A stretch of DNA of 36,395 bases from Saprospiraceae bacterium (GCA_027488855.1 JAIYAV010000008.1:1-36395), one strand, 5' to 3'. Counted from the stretch's first letter, positions 16,983 through 25,490 are shown. The notes: generated from the sequence alone by a model not told the origin. Numbers and translations: made by a program.

Positions 16983-17076
16983 GGGCGCCCCTTGCGGGTG
17001 CCCATTTCGTTACGTGGGCATGCCGATATCGCACGCAAGCGTGCCATATCGGCATGGGCAACCGCAAGGGTTGCCC
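16983..17076. repeat. GC-rich palindromic repeat cluster
   Basis: Three hairpins fill the gap between convergent genes: GGGCGCCC/GGGTGCCC (16983-17003), a long stem at 17019-17056 (CATGCCGATAT and GCACGC on the left arm, one C/C mismatch), and GGGCAACC/GGTTGCCC with a GCAAG loop (17056-17076). The last matches the 13493-13513 element in design. It ends exactly at the stop codon of the RlpA gene and may stop transcription from both sides. Confidence 0.8.
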
Positions 17077-18246
17077 CTACATGCGCAACACAAATCCATT
17101 CACCAAAAATTGGCGCTTGATTTGGCTGGCATAAATCGCTGCGGCATCCCGATTGTCGAAACGGCCAGCAAAAATTTTATAAATCCGACCTCCACTGACA
17201 TTGGCAGCAGGAGACTGGGAAAGGTAAATTTCACTCAAACCCATCTTTTGCAAGGACTGGGCCTGACGCGTAGCATTGTCCAACTGCGTATAGGAGCCTA
17301 CCTGAACCGAAAACCCACTTCCTGCCTGCAAAGTAGGGAAGCCTTCCAGGCTGCCAGGATTTGCGTTTGCTGCATTGCCGGTATTCCAGTTGAAATTAGG
17401 ATTGTTCGAATTGGAACTGGTGGTATTGTTTGAGTAAGAATTGGGGATGTTACTGTTGTTGTTGCCGTTGTTGTTGTAGGCAGGGTTGTAACTGTTTGCT
17501 GTACCCGTATAGCCATATTCTGCTGGAGCCTGGTTAGATGCCTCATTGGCAGCATTGTAGGTGCCTCCCCGGTTTTGAAAACGGCGATCATATGCGGGAG
17601 GTACCGGGCCATATTGGGCTTGTTGGGTACTGTTTTGTGTATTGCTGTATTGCTGCTGGGTATTTCCGTACTGCTGCTGAGTATTGTTGTACTGCTGTTG
17701 AGTGTTCCCGTACTGCTGCTGGGTATTGTTGTAAGCATTGGAGCCATTGGTACCCTTGGGCGTAAAATACTCTTGCGGGGCTTCTTGTGGCGCACCATTG
17801 TAGATGCGGTCAAAAGCAAAGGAGTTTGAGCTTTGATTGTTGACCGTATTGTAGTTGGCGGCAGTGGCATTGTTGTCGGCATAACCAAACTGCTCCACTT
17901 TAACCTGGGCATGCCCCACCAAACTTAGGTCAATGAAGGAGGCCGCAGCCATAGACAATGAAATGATGGCACCATCACTGGAAAAAGGGCCTCGGTCGTT
18001 GACACGTACAATTACAGCTTTATTGTTGTCCAGGCGTGTAACTTTTAGGAGTGTGCCTTTGGGAAAGGTGCGGTGTGAAGCCGTGTATTGGGTCCGATCG
18101 TAAACCTCCCCGTAGGCAGTTGGGTTGCCTTGTAAGGCGTCCGAATAGTAATTGGACAAACCTACATCAGCTTGTTGGGCGAAGCTTACAACGGAGTTCA
18201 AGATTAGGGCGGCAAGGATGCCACATACTTTACGTAGATTGTTCAT
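17077..18246 (-). CDS. RlpA-like septal ring lytic transglycosylase with SPOR domain
   Basis: A 389-residue exported cell-wall protein. The signal peptide covers 1-23 (SFA/Q). The RlpA double-psi beta-barrel (about 30-118) retains the residues associated with lytic transglycosylase activity: Glu47 in YGE, His58 in TASHRTFP and Asp84 in VNDRGPF. A Gln/Asn/Tyr-rich linker of about 190 residues follows, then a C-terminal SPOR domain (about 310-389) that should bind denuded glycan at the division septum. I place the start at 18246, where the signal peptide begins; the frame is open 41 codons further upstream, across the ftsY terminator. It lies just downstream of ftsY but behind that terminator, so it is probably transcribed separately. 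Confidence 0.88.
   Translation of the reverse strand: MNNLRKVCGILAALILNSVVSFAQQADVGLSNYYSDALQGNPTAYGEVYDRTQYTASHRTFPKGTLLKVTRLDNNKAVIVRVNDRGPFSSDGAIISLSMAAASFIDLSLVGHAQVKVEQFGYADNNATAANYNTVNNQSSNSFAFDRIYNGAPQEAPQEYFTPKGTNGSNAYNNTQQQYGNTQQQYNNTQQQYGNTQQQYSNTQNSTQQAQYGPVPPAYDRRFQNRGGTYNAANEASNQAPAEYGYTGTANSYNPAYNNNGNNNSNIPNSYSNNTTSSNSNNPNFNWNTGNAANANPGSLEGFPTLQAGSGFSVQVGSYTQLDNATRQAQSLQKMGLSEIYLSQSPAANVSGGRIYKIFAGRFDNRDAAAIYASQIKRQFLVNGFVLRM
17648..17731. repeat. Four tandem 21-bp repeats inside the RlpA linker
   Basis: Four consecutive 21-bp units (17648, 17669, 17690, 17711) encode the heptapeptide NTQQQY(G/N). Units 1 and 3 resemble each other more than units 2 and 4 do, giving a 42-bp higher-order period. 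The array is likely to vary in copy number by slippage. Confidence 0.85.
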
Positions 18247-18328
18247 TGGCAAAATAAATTTTTCAAAATAACGATTGTTATAACGAAAAGTTACAGTGAA
18301 AAAGTATCTAGGAGGACGAAAGGAAGGA

Positions 18329-18379
18329 AAAAACAGGTTTAATTGACTGATAAAGATTGAATTAGTCAATTAAACCTGT
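18329..18379 (-). terminator. Intrinsic terminator after ftsY
   Basis: A perfect 16-bp stem (left arm 18333-18348, ACAGGTTTAATTGACT; right arm 18364-18379) with a 15-nt loop lies 15 bp beyond the ftsY stop. On the minus strand it is followed by a short U-tract (complement of the A-run at 18329-18333). Confidence 0.8.
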
Positions 18380-18394
18380 CGCTGAAAATATAGG

Positions 18395-19351
18395 TTAGGC
18401 TTCAAAAAGTGCAGTGACAAAAGTTTGTTTGTCGAAAGGTTGCAATTGGTCAATGCCTTCTCCTACGCCGATGTATTTGATGGGAATTTTGAACTGATTG
18501 GAGATTCCGATGGCTACACCACCTTTGGCGGTACCGTCCAGCTTGGTCAGCGCCAGCGAGCTTACATCGGTGGCTTCGGTAAAATGTTTGGCTTGCTCAA
18601 TGGCGTTTTGACCAGTGGTTGCATCCAGTACCAGCAGCACTTCGTGGGGTGCGGTTTCGATTCTTTTGCTGATCGAGCGTTTGATTTTGCTCAATTCCTG
18701 CATCAATCCTACTTTCGTATGCAAACGGCCAGCCGTATCAATGATGGCTACATCACAGTTGTTTTGCACGGCGTAATTGACCGTTTCGTAAGCCACTGCT
18801 GCGGGGTCCGTGTTCATGCCTTTGCTGTAAAAATCACAACCCACCCGCTCAGACCAAATTTTGAGTTGGTCTACCGCAGCAGCACGGAAGGTATCCCCAG
18901 CGCCTAGTACAACTTTTTTGCCTTGCTTTTTAAATTGGTGGGCCAATTTGCCAATGGTAGTGGTTTTACCAACTCCATTCACACCAACAACCAGAAGTAT
19001 AAAGGGCTTCACGCCTTCTGGCAACTCGTAACCACTTAATTGCTGAGTATTGTTTTCGGCCAACAACCGCACAATTTCATCCTTTAGAATAAAATTGAGT
19101 TCACTGGCCCCCAGGTATTTGTCTTTCGCTACTCGCGCTTCGATGCGCTCGATGATTTGAGTGGTGGTATCGCGGCCAACATCCGCAGAAATGAGCAGGG
19201 CTTCGAGTTCATCCAGCACCTCTTCGTCCACGGTTGAACGACCAGCCACCATTTTAGATAGACTACCGAAAAAACTGCTCTTGGTTTTTTCAAGCCCTTT
19301 ATCCAGATCTTCTTTTTCTTTTTTTCCAAAAAGATTGCTAAAAAAACTCAT
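18395..19351 (-). CDS. ftsY: Signal recognition particle receptor FtsY
   Basis: A 318-residue SRP GTPase that docks ribosome-nascent-chain complexes with Ffh at the inner membrane. The N domain (about 20-100) precedes the G domain, with P-loop [14 protein letters not shown] (about 118-131), [17 protein letters not shown] and [10 protein letters not shown] motifs. The C-terminus [13 protein letters not shown] is typical. The acidic A domain is very short ([17 protein letters not shown]), as in other Bacteroidota. The gene follows L28, L33 and the DUF4295 gene on the same strand, a conserved Bacteroidota order, though a 187-bp repeat-containing spacer separates it from the DUF4295 gene. Confidence 0.97.
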   Translation of the reverse strand: MSFFSNLFGKKEKEDLDKGLEKTKSSFFGSLSKMVAGRSTVDEEVLDELEALLISADVGRDTTTQIIERIEARVAKDKYLGASELNFILKDEIVRLLAENNTQQLSGYELPEGVKPFILLVVGVNGVGKTTTIGKLAHQFKKQGKKVVLGAGDTFRAAAVDQLKIWSERVGCDFYSKGMNTDPAAVAYETVNYAVQNNCDVAIIDTAGRLHTKVGLMQELSKIKRSISKRIETAPHEVLLVLDATTGQNAIEQAKHFTEATDVSSLALTKLDGTAKGGVAIGISNQFKIPIKYIGVGEGIDQLQPFDKQTFVTALFEA

Positions 19352-19358
19352 ATCATTG

Positions 19359-19465
19359 GGAATGAAAAATGAAAAACTAAAAATGAAAAATACAAAATGA
19401 GGTGAAAAAATGGATCAACATCTTGAATTGATTTTTTCATTTTTCATTTTTCATTTTTCATTTCA
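19359..19465. repeat. Mirrored ATGAAAA/TTTTCAT heptamer arrays
   Basis: Left of centre, AATGAAAA-type units run from 19359 to about 19408. Right of centre, four TTTTTCA units run from about 19431 to 19465. The two halves are reverse complements around the core at 19403-19440, where TGAAAAAAT faces ATTTTTTCA. The organisation repeats that at 3209-3321 and lies just upstream of ftsY. Confidence 0.75.
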
Positions 19466-19473
19466 AACTCAAA

Positions 19474-19505
19474 AGGCTTTTCCTGTGCAACCACAAGAAA
19501 AGCCT
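19474..19505. terminator. Hairpin after DUF4295 gene, possible terminator
   Basis: AGGCTTTTCCTGTG (19474-19487) pairs with CACAAGAAAAGCCT (19492-19505) with one mismatch, a strong stem 33 bp beyond the DUF4295 stop. The minus-strand U-tract is weak, so it may attenuate rather than end transcription into ftsY. Confidence 0.5.
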
Positions 19506-19538
19506 CTTTACGGACGATGCGTCAGACTGTGCATATAT

Positions 19539-19715
19539 TTACTTCAGGGAAGCAATAAAAGCGTCTTTTTTGTCCTTGTGCACCATTTGCTTTTTATAGC
19601 TGTATTTGCCCGTTTTAGGGTCTTTTACGCTTACTACGATTTGTACGTAGTCGCGACCAGAACCAACGTTGGCTACACGCTTAGCAACTTTTGCGTTTTT
19701 GGATACCTTTGCCAT
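19539..19715 (-). CDS. DUF4295 family small basic protein
   Basis: A 58-residue, lysine-rich protein (begins MAKVSKNAKVAKRVANVGSG, ends DKKDAFIASLK). It matches the DUF4295 family, small proteins found almost only in Bacteroidota and encoded between rpmG and ftsY. Its middle (VVSVKDPKTGKYSYKKQMV) is the family signature. The function is unknown; the size, charge and invariant ribosomal neighbourhood suggest a ribosome-associated role. It starts 75 bp after the L33 stop. The start was chosen because MAKV is typical for the family. Confidence 0.9.
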   Translation of the reverse strand: MAKVSKNAKVAKRVANVGSGRDYVQIVVSVKDPKTGKYSYKKQMVHKDKKDAFIASLK

Positions 19716-19790
19716 TGCATTAATTATTTATGGAATCAAATTAAGAATTACTATCAAGACAAGCAAACTTAATTTGTTCTCAATCAGCAA

Positions 19791-19979
19791 TTATTTAATT
19801 TCGCGGTGCACCGTTACTTTTTTCAGTACAGGATTGAATTTCTTCAACTCCATACGATCCGGTGAGTTTTTGCGGTTTTTCTGGGTAACATAACGAGAAG
19901 TACCGGGCATTCCCGACTTCTTATGCTCAGTGCACTCAAGAATGATTTGAATGCGGTTACCTTTGCTCTTCTTTGCCAT
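19791..19979 (-). CDS. rpmG: 50S ribosomal protein L33
   Basis: A 62-residue large-subunit protein ([18 protein letters not shown]...). It has a single cysteine (Cys16) and lacks the CxxC pairs of zinc-binding L33 forms, so it is the zinc-independent type. It starts 20 bp after the rpmB stop and is surely co-transcribed with it. Confidence 0.97.
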   Translation of the reverse strand: MAKKSKGNRIQIILECTEHKKSGMPGTSRYVTQKNRKNSPDRMELKKFNPVLKKVTVHREIK

Positions 19980-19999
19980 GACGACTACAAATTACTTGT

Positions 20000-20260
20000 T
20001 TAACAACCTTGTTCCAAACTTACTCCGGTATCAACACCCTCTTTTTCCAAGCGTTGCAGATACTCGTAAATCCCCAATTTGCTGATGGTGCGCATGGCGG
20101 AAGTACATACCTTCAACGTAACCCACTGGTCCGTTTCTGGGATGAAGAAGCGTTTCTTTTGCAGGTTAGGCAAAAAGCGACGCTTGGTCTTGCGGTTGGA
20201 GTGTGAAACGTTGTTTCCTACAATCGGACGCTTACCCGTAAGTTGACAAACCTTAGACAT
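20000..20260 (-). CDS. rpmB: 50S ribosomal protein L28
   Basis: An 86-residue large-subunit protein with the L28 signature MSKVCQLTGKRPIVGNNVSH at the N-terminus and KRRFLPNLQKKRFFIP in the middle. The start at 20260 matches the family; the reading frame continues upstream without family similarity. It heads the rpmB-rpmG-DUF4295(-ftsY) cluster. Confidence 0.97.
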   Translation of the reverse strand: MSKVCQLTGKRPIVGNNVSHSNRKTKRRFLPNLQKKRFFIPETDQWVTLKVCTSAMRTISKLGIYEYLQRLEKEGVDTGVSLEQGC

Positions 20261-20274
20261 AATGTATAAATTTA

Positions 20275-20330
20275 AAAAGTTCAAGGTGTCAAAGGTTTTA
20301 ACCAGTTTGAACTTTAGACCTTGAACTTTT
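20275..20330. repeat. 13-bp inverted repeat in rpmB leader
   Basis: AAAAGTTCAAGGT (20275-20287) and ACCTTGAACTTTT (20318-20330) are perfect complements separated by 30 bp, just upstream of the L28 start. They could form a leader stem that regulates the ribosomal-protein operon, or mark its promoter region. A near-consensus -7 box (AACCTTTG on the minus strand) lies between them. Confidence 0.4.
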
Positions 20331-20379
20331 CGATCCAGAGAATTTTTATCCACTAATTTTAATGGATGATTCATCAGAG

Positions 20380-20453
20380 TGACGCTGTAAGGAGTCGAAC
20401 CTTAAACCTCCTGATCCGTAGTCAGGTGCTCTATCCAATTGAGCTACAGCGCC
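20380..20453 (-). tRNA. tRNA-Arg(ACG)
   Basis: A complete 74-nt cloverleaf on the minus strand: acceptor GGCGCTG/CAGCGTC (one G-U pair), D stem GCTC/GAGC, anticodon stem CCTGA/TCAGG with loop CTACGGA (anticodon ACG, read as ICG after deamination), variable loop AGGTT, T stem TAAGG/CCTTA with TTCGACT, and discriminator A. CCA is not encoded. No integrase or attachment-site duplication is seen beside it. Confidence 0.96.
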
Positions 20454-20484
20454 AGTGCGTATGCATGTTTTGCAATTGCGGATG

Positions 20485-20515
20485 CAAAGATAAGTCGCCT
20501 ATCGGAAGTGTGCAA
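20485..20515 (-). promoter_or_regulatory. Promoter of tRNA-Arg
   Basis: On the minus strand TTG (20513-20515) is followed after 20 nt by TATCTTTG (20485-20492), a textbook Bacteroidota promoter about 30 nt upstream of the tRNA 5' end. Confidence 0.75.
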
Positions 20516-20657
20516 GCCTTTTTTAGTTTTTTTGAACGAATATTTGCTTTGAAATAAAATCCCCATTGAAAACCATGAACTTATCGAACTCAGAGGAAAT
20601 AGATTCGATGTGCCAGCTACCCTGAATCTATTATTTTCGCACAAAAAAAATATTCTG

Positions 20658-20688
20658 TTTCCAAAAATAAAATAATCCTTTATCTTTG
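20658..20688 (+). promoter_or_regulatory. Candidate promoter for giant secreted protein
   Basis: TTT (20658-20660) followed after 20 nt by TATCTTTG (20681-20688). It would give a leader of about 300 nt that carries the two palindromes at 20803-20860. Confidence 0.5.
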
Positions 20689-20802
20689 AGGCCGAACCAT
20701 TAATCTATTAGAGCCGATAGCCGTTTTTTCCCCTCACGCTGTTTGGCTGCTCGCCGGTAATTACATTTCTCGTTTTTGAGGAATACCTTTCCACTCCTTT
20801 TT

Positions 20803-20860
20803 CCCACGAATAAATTCGTGGGCTGGTGATGTTTGTGGCTCCCACGGCTAAAGCCATGGG
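20803..20860. repeat. Paired palindromes CCCACGAAT and CCCACGGCT
   Basis: CCCACGAAT/ATTCGTGGG with a two-base AA spacer (20803-20822) is followed 18 bp later by CCCACGGCT/AGCCATGGG (20841-20860, one mismatch). Both start with CCCACG, suggesting related units of a dispersed palindromic repeat placed inside the leader of the giant secreted protein gene. Confidence 0.75.
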
Positions 20861-20998
20861 TTGCATTCATCTACGGTTGCTAGAATACCACGATATTTAG
20901 TCGTCGTCTGTGTACGTGTAACAAGTGTACATTCGGTGCGTCTACATATTTCATTGTTATTGCATTTTGTGAATATACAAAAGACAAATTTGTTTCCC

Positions 20999-23900
20999 AT
21001 GAAGATGACCTCTACTCACTTTAATCTTTTTGGCCGGATCTTACCGGCAGCAATACTACTAGGCGTTCTGTTGTTTCCGCAGTGGGCTCAAGCTCAGTGT
21101 GACCCACGAACTTCCTGTATCAACCAGGTAAACGTCACGATGGATGCCAATTGCAAATTCACCGTAACCCCGGCTTTGGTGGGGTTTGGTGCTTGTGTCG
21201 GCACTTATCGGATATCCATTAGTGACAGTAACCCATCCAATGGCAACATTATTGATTGCCCTGGTTTATGGGATTATGGTGTTTTGAATAGCGCCAATGA
21301 AATTGTCTGTTGGGGTAAAATCCTGGCGGAAGACAAAAGTGGTCCCAAAGTGGTCGGGGTAGATTATACCAGCTCTAGCCTCTGGTGTACGGATGTGAAC
21401 TTCGTGCTCAACAATCCCAAGACAGTAGGCCCCACCAATACCAACCGTTCTTTGAGCGGCTTGATTTCAGGTTCAGTGATCGACACCGATGTCCAGAACC
21501 TGGGGATTCCCAATTTTGAAGACAACTGTAAATCTTGCGGTTGCAACGTTACGCTGAAATTTTCAGACCGCCTGGAAACAGCCAATTGCACCGAAACCAT
21601 CGTCAACGGGGTATACGCACGCATTTATCGCGTATTTGTAGCGACCGACTGCCGGGGCTTGACCCAGAGTACGGAGCAGGTCATCACCTTCCGCCGCCCG
21701 GTTTTGAACGATTTCAAATTTGATTTTGCCGGGGATGCTGCTTATAAAGCGATCATCAGTTATGATGCTTGTGTAGCCAACAAGAGCCAGATCCGCCGGA
21801 TCGATGTTACACCTTATATTACTAACTTTTTTGGCAAAAAAATCTACCTGGATTCTCTGGGCTGTGATTATGGTTTGAACGTCAGCGATCTTGAATTCCC
21901 TATCTGCAACGGTACTGGTCTGAAAATAGAACGTACCATCAAGTTGTTCGATTGGTGTTTGAACCGGGAGATTGCACAGTACAAAATCCTGATCAAACTG
22001 GGTGACACGAGTCCACCCCGCCTGACCAAATTGTCGCGCATTCCCATCATCAGTACCGGACCTTCGGATTGTACGGCTGCGGTACCTACCACGGCTACGG
22101 GGATTCGGAACTTATTTGGGGTAACCATCAGTGACAATTGTACATTAGGCACCTTAAGCCTGCGGGTTCGCACCAAGGGTAAACTCGTCAGTGGCATCGT
22201 TGTGGATACTTCTACTTGGAACAATGTGAATTACCCAACAACCAATGGCCTCATTACTGGTCTTACAGTAGGGCGTCACCGCTTGATCGTCACCGCTAAT
22301 GATGGCTGTTACAATACGATGGTCGATTCCATCGAGTTTTTTGTCCGCGACCTGATCGCTCCAGTGGTGAAATGTGACGATAATTTGCGCATTTCATTGT
22401 CCAACGGATTCCAAACTGGGTATGGTAAACTAACCGCAGAAGACGTCAATGAAGGTAGCTGGGACAACTGTAGCAAGTTGAGATGGCTGCGGGTGCGCCG
22501 GGTGATTCCTTTAAACTGTATGAGCAGCTTTCTTAAAGATTACGACACGAACAACAACGGCAAACTTGATCCTTTACCCGCCAGTGGGGACTGGACTGCA
22601 GCCGATGGTTTTGACCTCAATGGCGATGGAGATATGGCGGATTTTGGCGAAACCTTCATCCTGAAAGAGAGCAAATTGATGTCTCCTTTGGGCGAGTTTG
22701 TTGAATTTTACTGCTGTGATCTAGGTGCCAAAGTCACCATCGAATTATGGGCCGAAGACCTGGCGGGCAACCGCAATTTCTGTTGGATGGATCTACAGGT
22801 CGAGGACAAAACCGTTCCCACTTGTTTCGCGCCCTGGGATGCGACCATTTCTTGCACCGATAAGTGCCTGGGTAGTATAAAAGACCGCGTTGCCTCTGCG
22901 GCTTGCTTTGGCGATGTGACCATCCAGGGCGGAAATGAATGTACCAACCTCAACATTGAGTATACCGTAATCGAAAACATAAAATGTGGCAAAGGCTACA
23001 TCATCCGCCGCTGGACCATCAACAAAGGTACTTCTTCCACTTCTTGCGAACAGCGGATTAACGTTACGCCCATCAACGAATACGACATTTGTTTCCCCCG
23101 GGATGCAACGGCTGATTGTAAGACGGTGAAAGCGGATCCTGCCTTCACTGCCGAGTTGGGTTGTGATGTCTTGGCGATCAATGTGAGCGACAAACGTTTT
23201 GATGCCAGCGATAGTGAATGTTATAAAATCTTCCGGACTTATACGGTTGTCAACTGGTGTGCTTACGATGATCGTTGTGGTGATCCAATGTTAACTGGAA
23301 AAATATACGTGGTAGATCGTGGAACTTTTGCCAACAATGGCAAAGACCCCATTTATGTGCTGGTACGGGATAAAAACCGTGATGGTGACGAAGAATTTTG
23401 GCTATCCCAAAACCGTACCCCCGAAGAAACGTTCGACATTCGTTTCACGCCACCGATCTGTGACGTTAGCGATGATTATTACCACAGTTTCATGTATACC
23501 CAAATCATCAAAGTAGAAGACGAACAAAAACCAGTGGTGACGCTACCTCAGTTGAGCATTTTCCCAACTAGGGCCACTGATTGTTTGGCGGATGTTACCA
23601 TCACTTTCCGGGCTACCGACAACTGTAGTTCCTTCGTTGAACTGGAAATTCCTCAGTTGATGGTTGCGCCCAATCGCATCTTGAATGGTACGTTTATCAT
23701 GTACAATTCGACCCGTTGGGTAACCAAAACCAATGCGGATGGCAGCTTTACGGTAACCGTGAAGAACCTGCCTGAAGGAAAACACGACCTGATTGTATCG
23801 GTGCGGGATGGTTGTGGGAACTTGAGTTCACCTACCCGGATTCCATTTGAGGTGAAAGATCAAAAGGCTCCAGCGCCAATTTGTATCAAAGGATTGTCGC

Positions 23901-25441
23901 TCTCGCTGATGAGCGATGACCTGGGCGGCGGAACCATGGCGGTGTGGGCAACGGACTTTGTAGCCAGCGCAATTTTTGATTGCAATGGTCAGGGTGAAGC
24001 CAACGCACAAGGCCTCAAGCGCATTACCAAATACTCCATCAACCGCAAAGGCACACCCGCGAATGCCACAACTACTGGTTTGGTGTTGACTTGTGCCGAT
24101 AAAGGTAAAGTGGTTGAAGTAGAGCTCCATGCCTGGGATGAAGCGGGCAACCATGATTTCTGTTTGACTTACGTGGAAGTCCAGGACAACAACAAAGTTT
24201 GTCCAGGTGCAATAGTCGAAGCTTATACCATAGCAGGTCGCGTAGCTACAGCCCAAAACAACATGGTAAAAGGGGTCGCATTACAACTTTCAGGTGGAGC
24301 AGCGATGCAATACACCAGTGGTTCCGATGGTGCCTATGCTTTTGCGGGTTTGGGCAAAGGCAAAACGTACACCTTGACGCCAGACCTGAACAAGGATTTT
24401 GGCAACGGGATTTCTACCCTCGACCTGATTTACATCCAAAAACACCTCATCAATACGGAACCCATTACGGATCCATACCGCTTGATTGCGGCTGATGTAG
24501 ACAACTCGGGTCACGTTTCGGTTGGGGATCAAATTCGTTTGCGCAAATTTATCCTCAACATGAGCCCAGATTTTGGCGGAACCAAAAGCTGGTGCTTCGT
24601 GGATCAGGCTTATCGTTTCCCCGATCCGCTGAATCCATGGAAAGAAGCGTTCCCCAAGATCATTTCGATGGTGAATCTGGACCACGACGTCCAAGCCAAT
24701 TTTGTGGCCATCAAAATTGGTGACTTGAACCAAAGCGCCAGCGTAAGTGGCCTACAAGGCGCCGAGCTGCGCGGTGGAGAAACCTTAAAATTGTCGATCG
24801 AAAACCTCAAACTGGAAGCAGGAAACGTGTACGAAATTCCTGTAAAAGCTTCAGATTTGAGCAAAATAGCCGGGTATCAATTCGCGCTGGATTGGGCTAC
24901 TGAGACCCTCGAATTGGTAGGCATCAAAAACGGTGTAGCCAAAACGGACAATTTTGGGCTTTTTGCCGAGCAGGGCTTGCTTACCACTTCCTGGGTAGAT
25001 CAAGGGCAAAACAAAACAGGCGCATTGTTTACCCTGGTATTCAAAGCCAAGAGCAATGTGGAACTGAGCAAGGCTTTGCAACTCAATCCAAGAGCCATGA
25101 GCGCTGAAGCCTACAATCGGGAGTCGGATGTACTGGGGCTTGCACTGGATTTTGGTGCAGCGACCGCAGTGCTGAACAACGAAATGGTGTTGGAACAAAA
25201 CCAGCCCAACCCCTTCCGCAGCGAAACCCAGATTGGGTTCTGGTTGCCTCAAGCGGGCGAAGCCACACTGAGCATCCACGACGTTACGGGAAGAATGGTC
25301 AAAACTTTGCGCCAAGACTTTGACAAAGGCCAGCAGCAGGTTTTGATCAAACACAGCGATATGCCGAGCAATGGTGTCTACTACTACACCTTAACTCAAA
25401 ATGGGGCTACCGCAACGCGTAAGATGGTGGTGACTAAATAG
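20999..25441 (+). CDS. Giant Cys-rich T9SS-secreted protein with dockerin- and cohesin-like domains
   Basis: A 1480-residue surface protein. The signal peptide (about 1-32, AQA/Q) opens a long region (about 33-1070) of repeated Ig-like modules, each with paired cysteines and recurring phrases such as EDKxxP, SDNCT and RDGCGN, resembling HYR-type repeats. Then follow a carboxypeptidase regulatory-like domain (about 1077-1128), a dockerin-like Ca-binding pair (DLNKDFGNGISTLDLIYIQK and ADVDNSGHVSVGDQIRLRK, about 1128-1185), a cohesin-like domain (about 1260-1387) and a type-A T9SS sorting domain (about 1394-1480, QNQPNPFRSETQIGF...GVYYYTL). It is probably exported and attached to the surface. 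The start at 20999 begins the signal peptide. It lies alone between tRNA-Arg and the antiporter gene. Confidence 0.85.
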   Translation: MKMTSTHFNLFGRILPAAILLGVLLFPQWAQAQCDPRTSCINQVNVTMDANCKFTVTPALVGFGACVGTYRISISDSNPSNGNIIDCPGLWDYGVLNSANEIVCWGKILAEDKSGPKVVGVDYTSSSLWCTDVNFVLNNPKTVGPTNTNRSLSGLISGSVIDTDVQNLGIPNFEDNCKSCGCNVTLKFSDRLETANCTETIVNGVYARIYRVFVATDCRGLTQSTEQVITFRRPVLNDFKFDFAGDAAYKAIISYDACVANKSQIRRIDVTPYITNFFGKKIYLDSLGCDYGLNVSDLEFPICNGTGLKIERTIKLFDWCLNREIAQYKILIKLGDTSPPRLTKLSRIPIISTGPSDCTAAVPTTATGIRNLFGVTISDNCTLGTLSLRVRTKGKLVSGIVVDTSTWNNVNYPTTNGLITGLTVGRHRLIVTANDGCYNTMVDSIEFFVRDLIAPVVKCDDNLRISLSNGFQTGYGKLTAEDVNEGSWDNCSKLRWLRVRRVIPLNCMSSFLKDYDTNNNGKLDPLPASGDWTAADGFDLNGDGDMADFGETFILKESKLMSPLGEFVEFYCCDLGAKVTIELWAEDLAGNRNFCWMDLQVEDKTVPTCFAPWDATISCTDKCLGSIKDRVASAACFGDVTIQGGNECTNLNIEYTVIENIKCGKGYIIRRWTINKGTSSTSCEQRINVTPINEYDICFPRDATADCKTVKADPAFTAELGCDVLAINVSDKRFDASDSECYKIFRTYTVVNWCAYDDRCGDPMLTGKIYVVDRGTFANNGKDPIYVLVRDKNRDGDEEFWLSQNRTPEETFDIRFTPPICDVSDDYYHSFMYTQIIKVEDEQKPVVTLPQLSIFPTRATDCLADVTITFRATDNCSSFVELEIPQLMVAPNRILNGTFIMYNSTRWVTKTNADGSFTVTVKNLPEGKHDLIVSVRDGCGNLSSPTRIPFEVKDQKAPAPICIKGLSLSLMSDDLGGGTMAVWATDFVASAIFDCNGQGEANAQGLKRITKYSINRKGTPANATTTGLVLTCADKGKVVEVELHAWDEAGNHDFCLTYVEVQDNNKVCPGAIVEAYTIAGRVATAQNNMVKGVALQLSGGAAMQYTSGSDGAYAFAGLGKGKTYTLTPDLNKDFGNGISTLDLIYIQKHLINTEPITDPYRLIAADVDNSGHVSVGDQIRLRKFILNMSPDFGGTKSWCFVDQAYRFPDPLNPWKEAFPKIISMVNLDHDVQANFVAIKIGDLNQSASVSGLQGAELRGGETLKLSIENLKLEAGNVYEIPVKASDLSKIAGYQFALDWATETLELVGIKNGVAKTDNFGLFAEQGLLTTSWVDQGQNKTGALFTLVFKAKSNVELSKALQLNPRAMSAEAYNRESDVLGLALDFGAATAVLNNEMVLEQNQPNPFRSETQIGFWLPQAGEATLSIHDVTGRMVKTLRQDFDKGQQQVLIKHSDMPSNGVYYYTLTQNGATATRKMVVTK

Positions 25442-25490
25442 TGCACATAAAGCCTTTTTTATAATTGAGTCAACTACATAGTGGAAACAG

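Larger units (their letters stand above)
20454..20998. other. 545-bp intergenic region upstream of giant secreted protein
   Basis: This gap holds the tRNA promoter (minus), a second promoter facing right (20658-20688) and two palindromes (20803-20860) in the presumed leader of the next gene. The frame of that gene is open back to 20861 but encodes nothing signal-like before 20999. No additional gene is supported. Confidence 0.65.

Noticed and set aside
17648..17731. Short regular repeats resembling a CRISPR array
   Set aside because: The units are contiguous, without unique spacers, and lie in frame within a coding linker.
20380..20453. tRNA-Arg as an integration site
   Set aside because: No integrase gene, duplicated tRNA 3' end or foreign island lies on either side.
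20861..20998. Upstream extension of the giant secreted protein to 20861
   Set aside because: The extra 46 residues would mask the signal peptide beginning at 20999, and start at the edge of a palindromic repeat.
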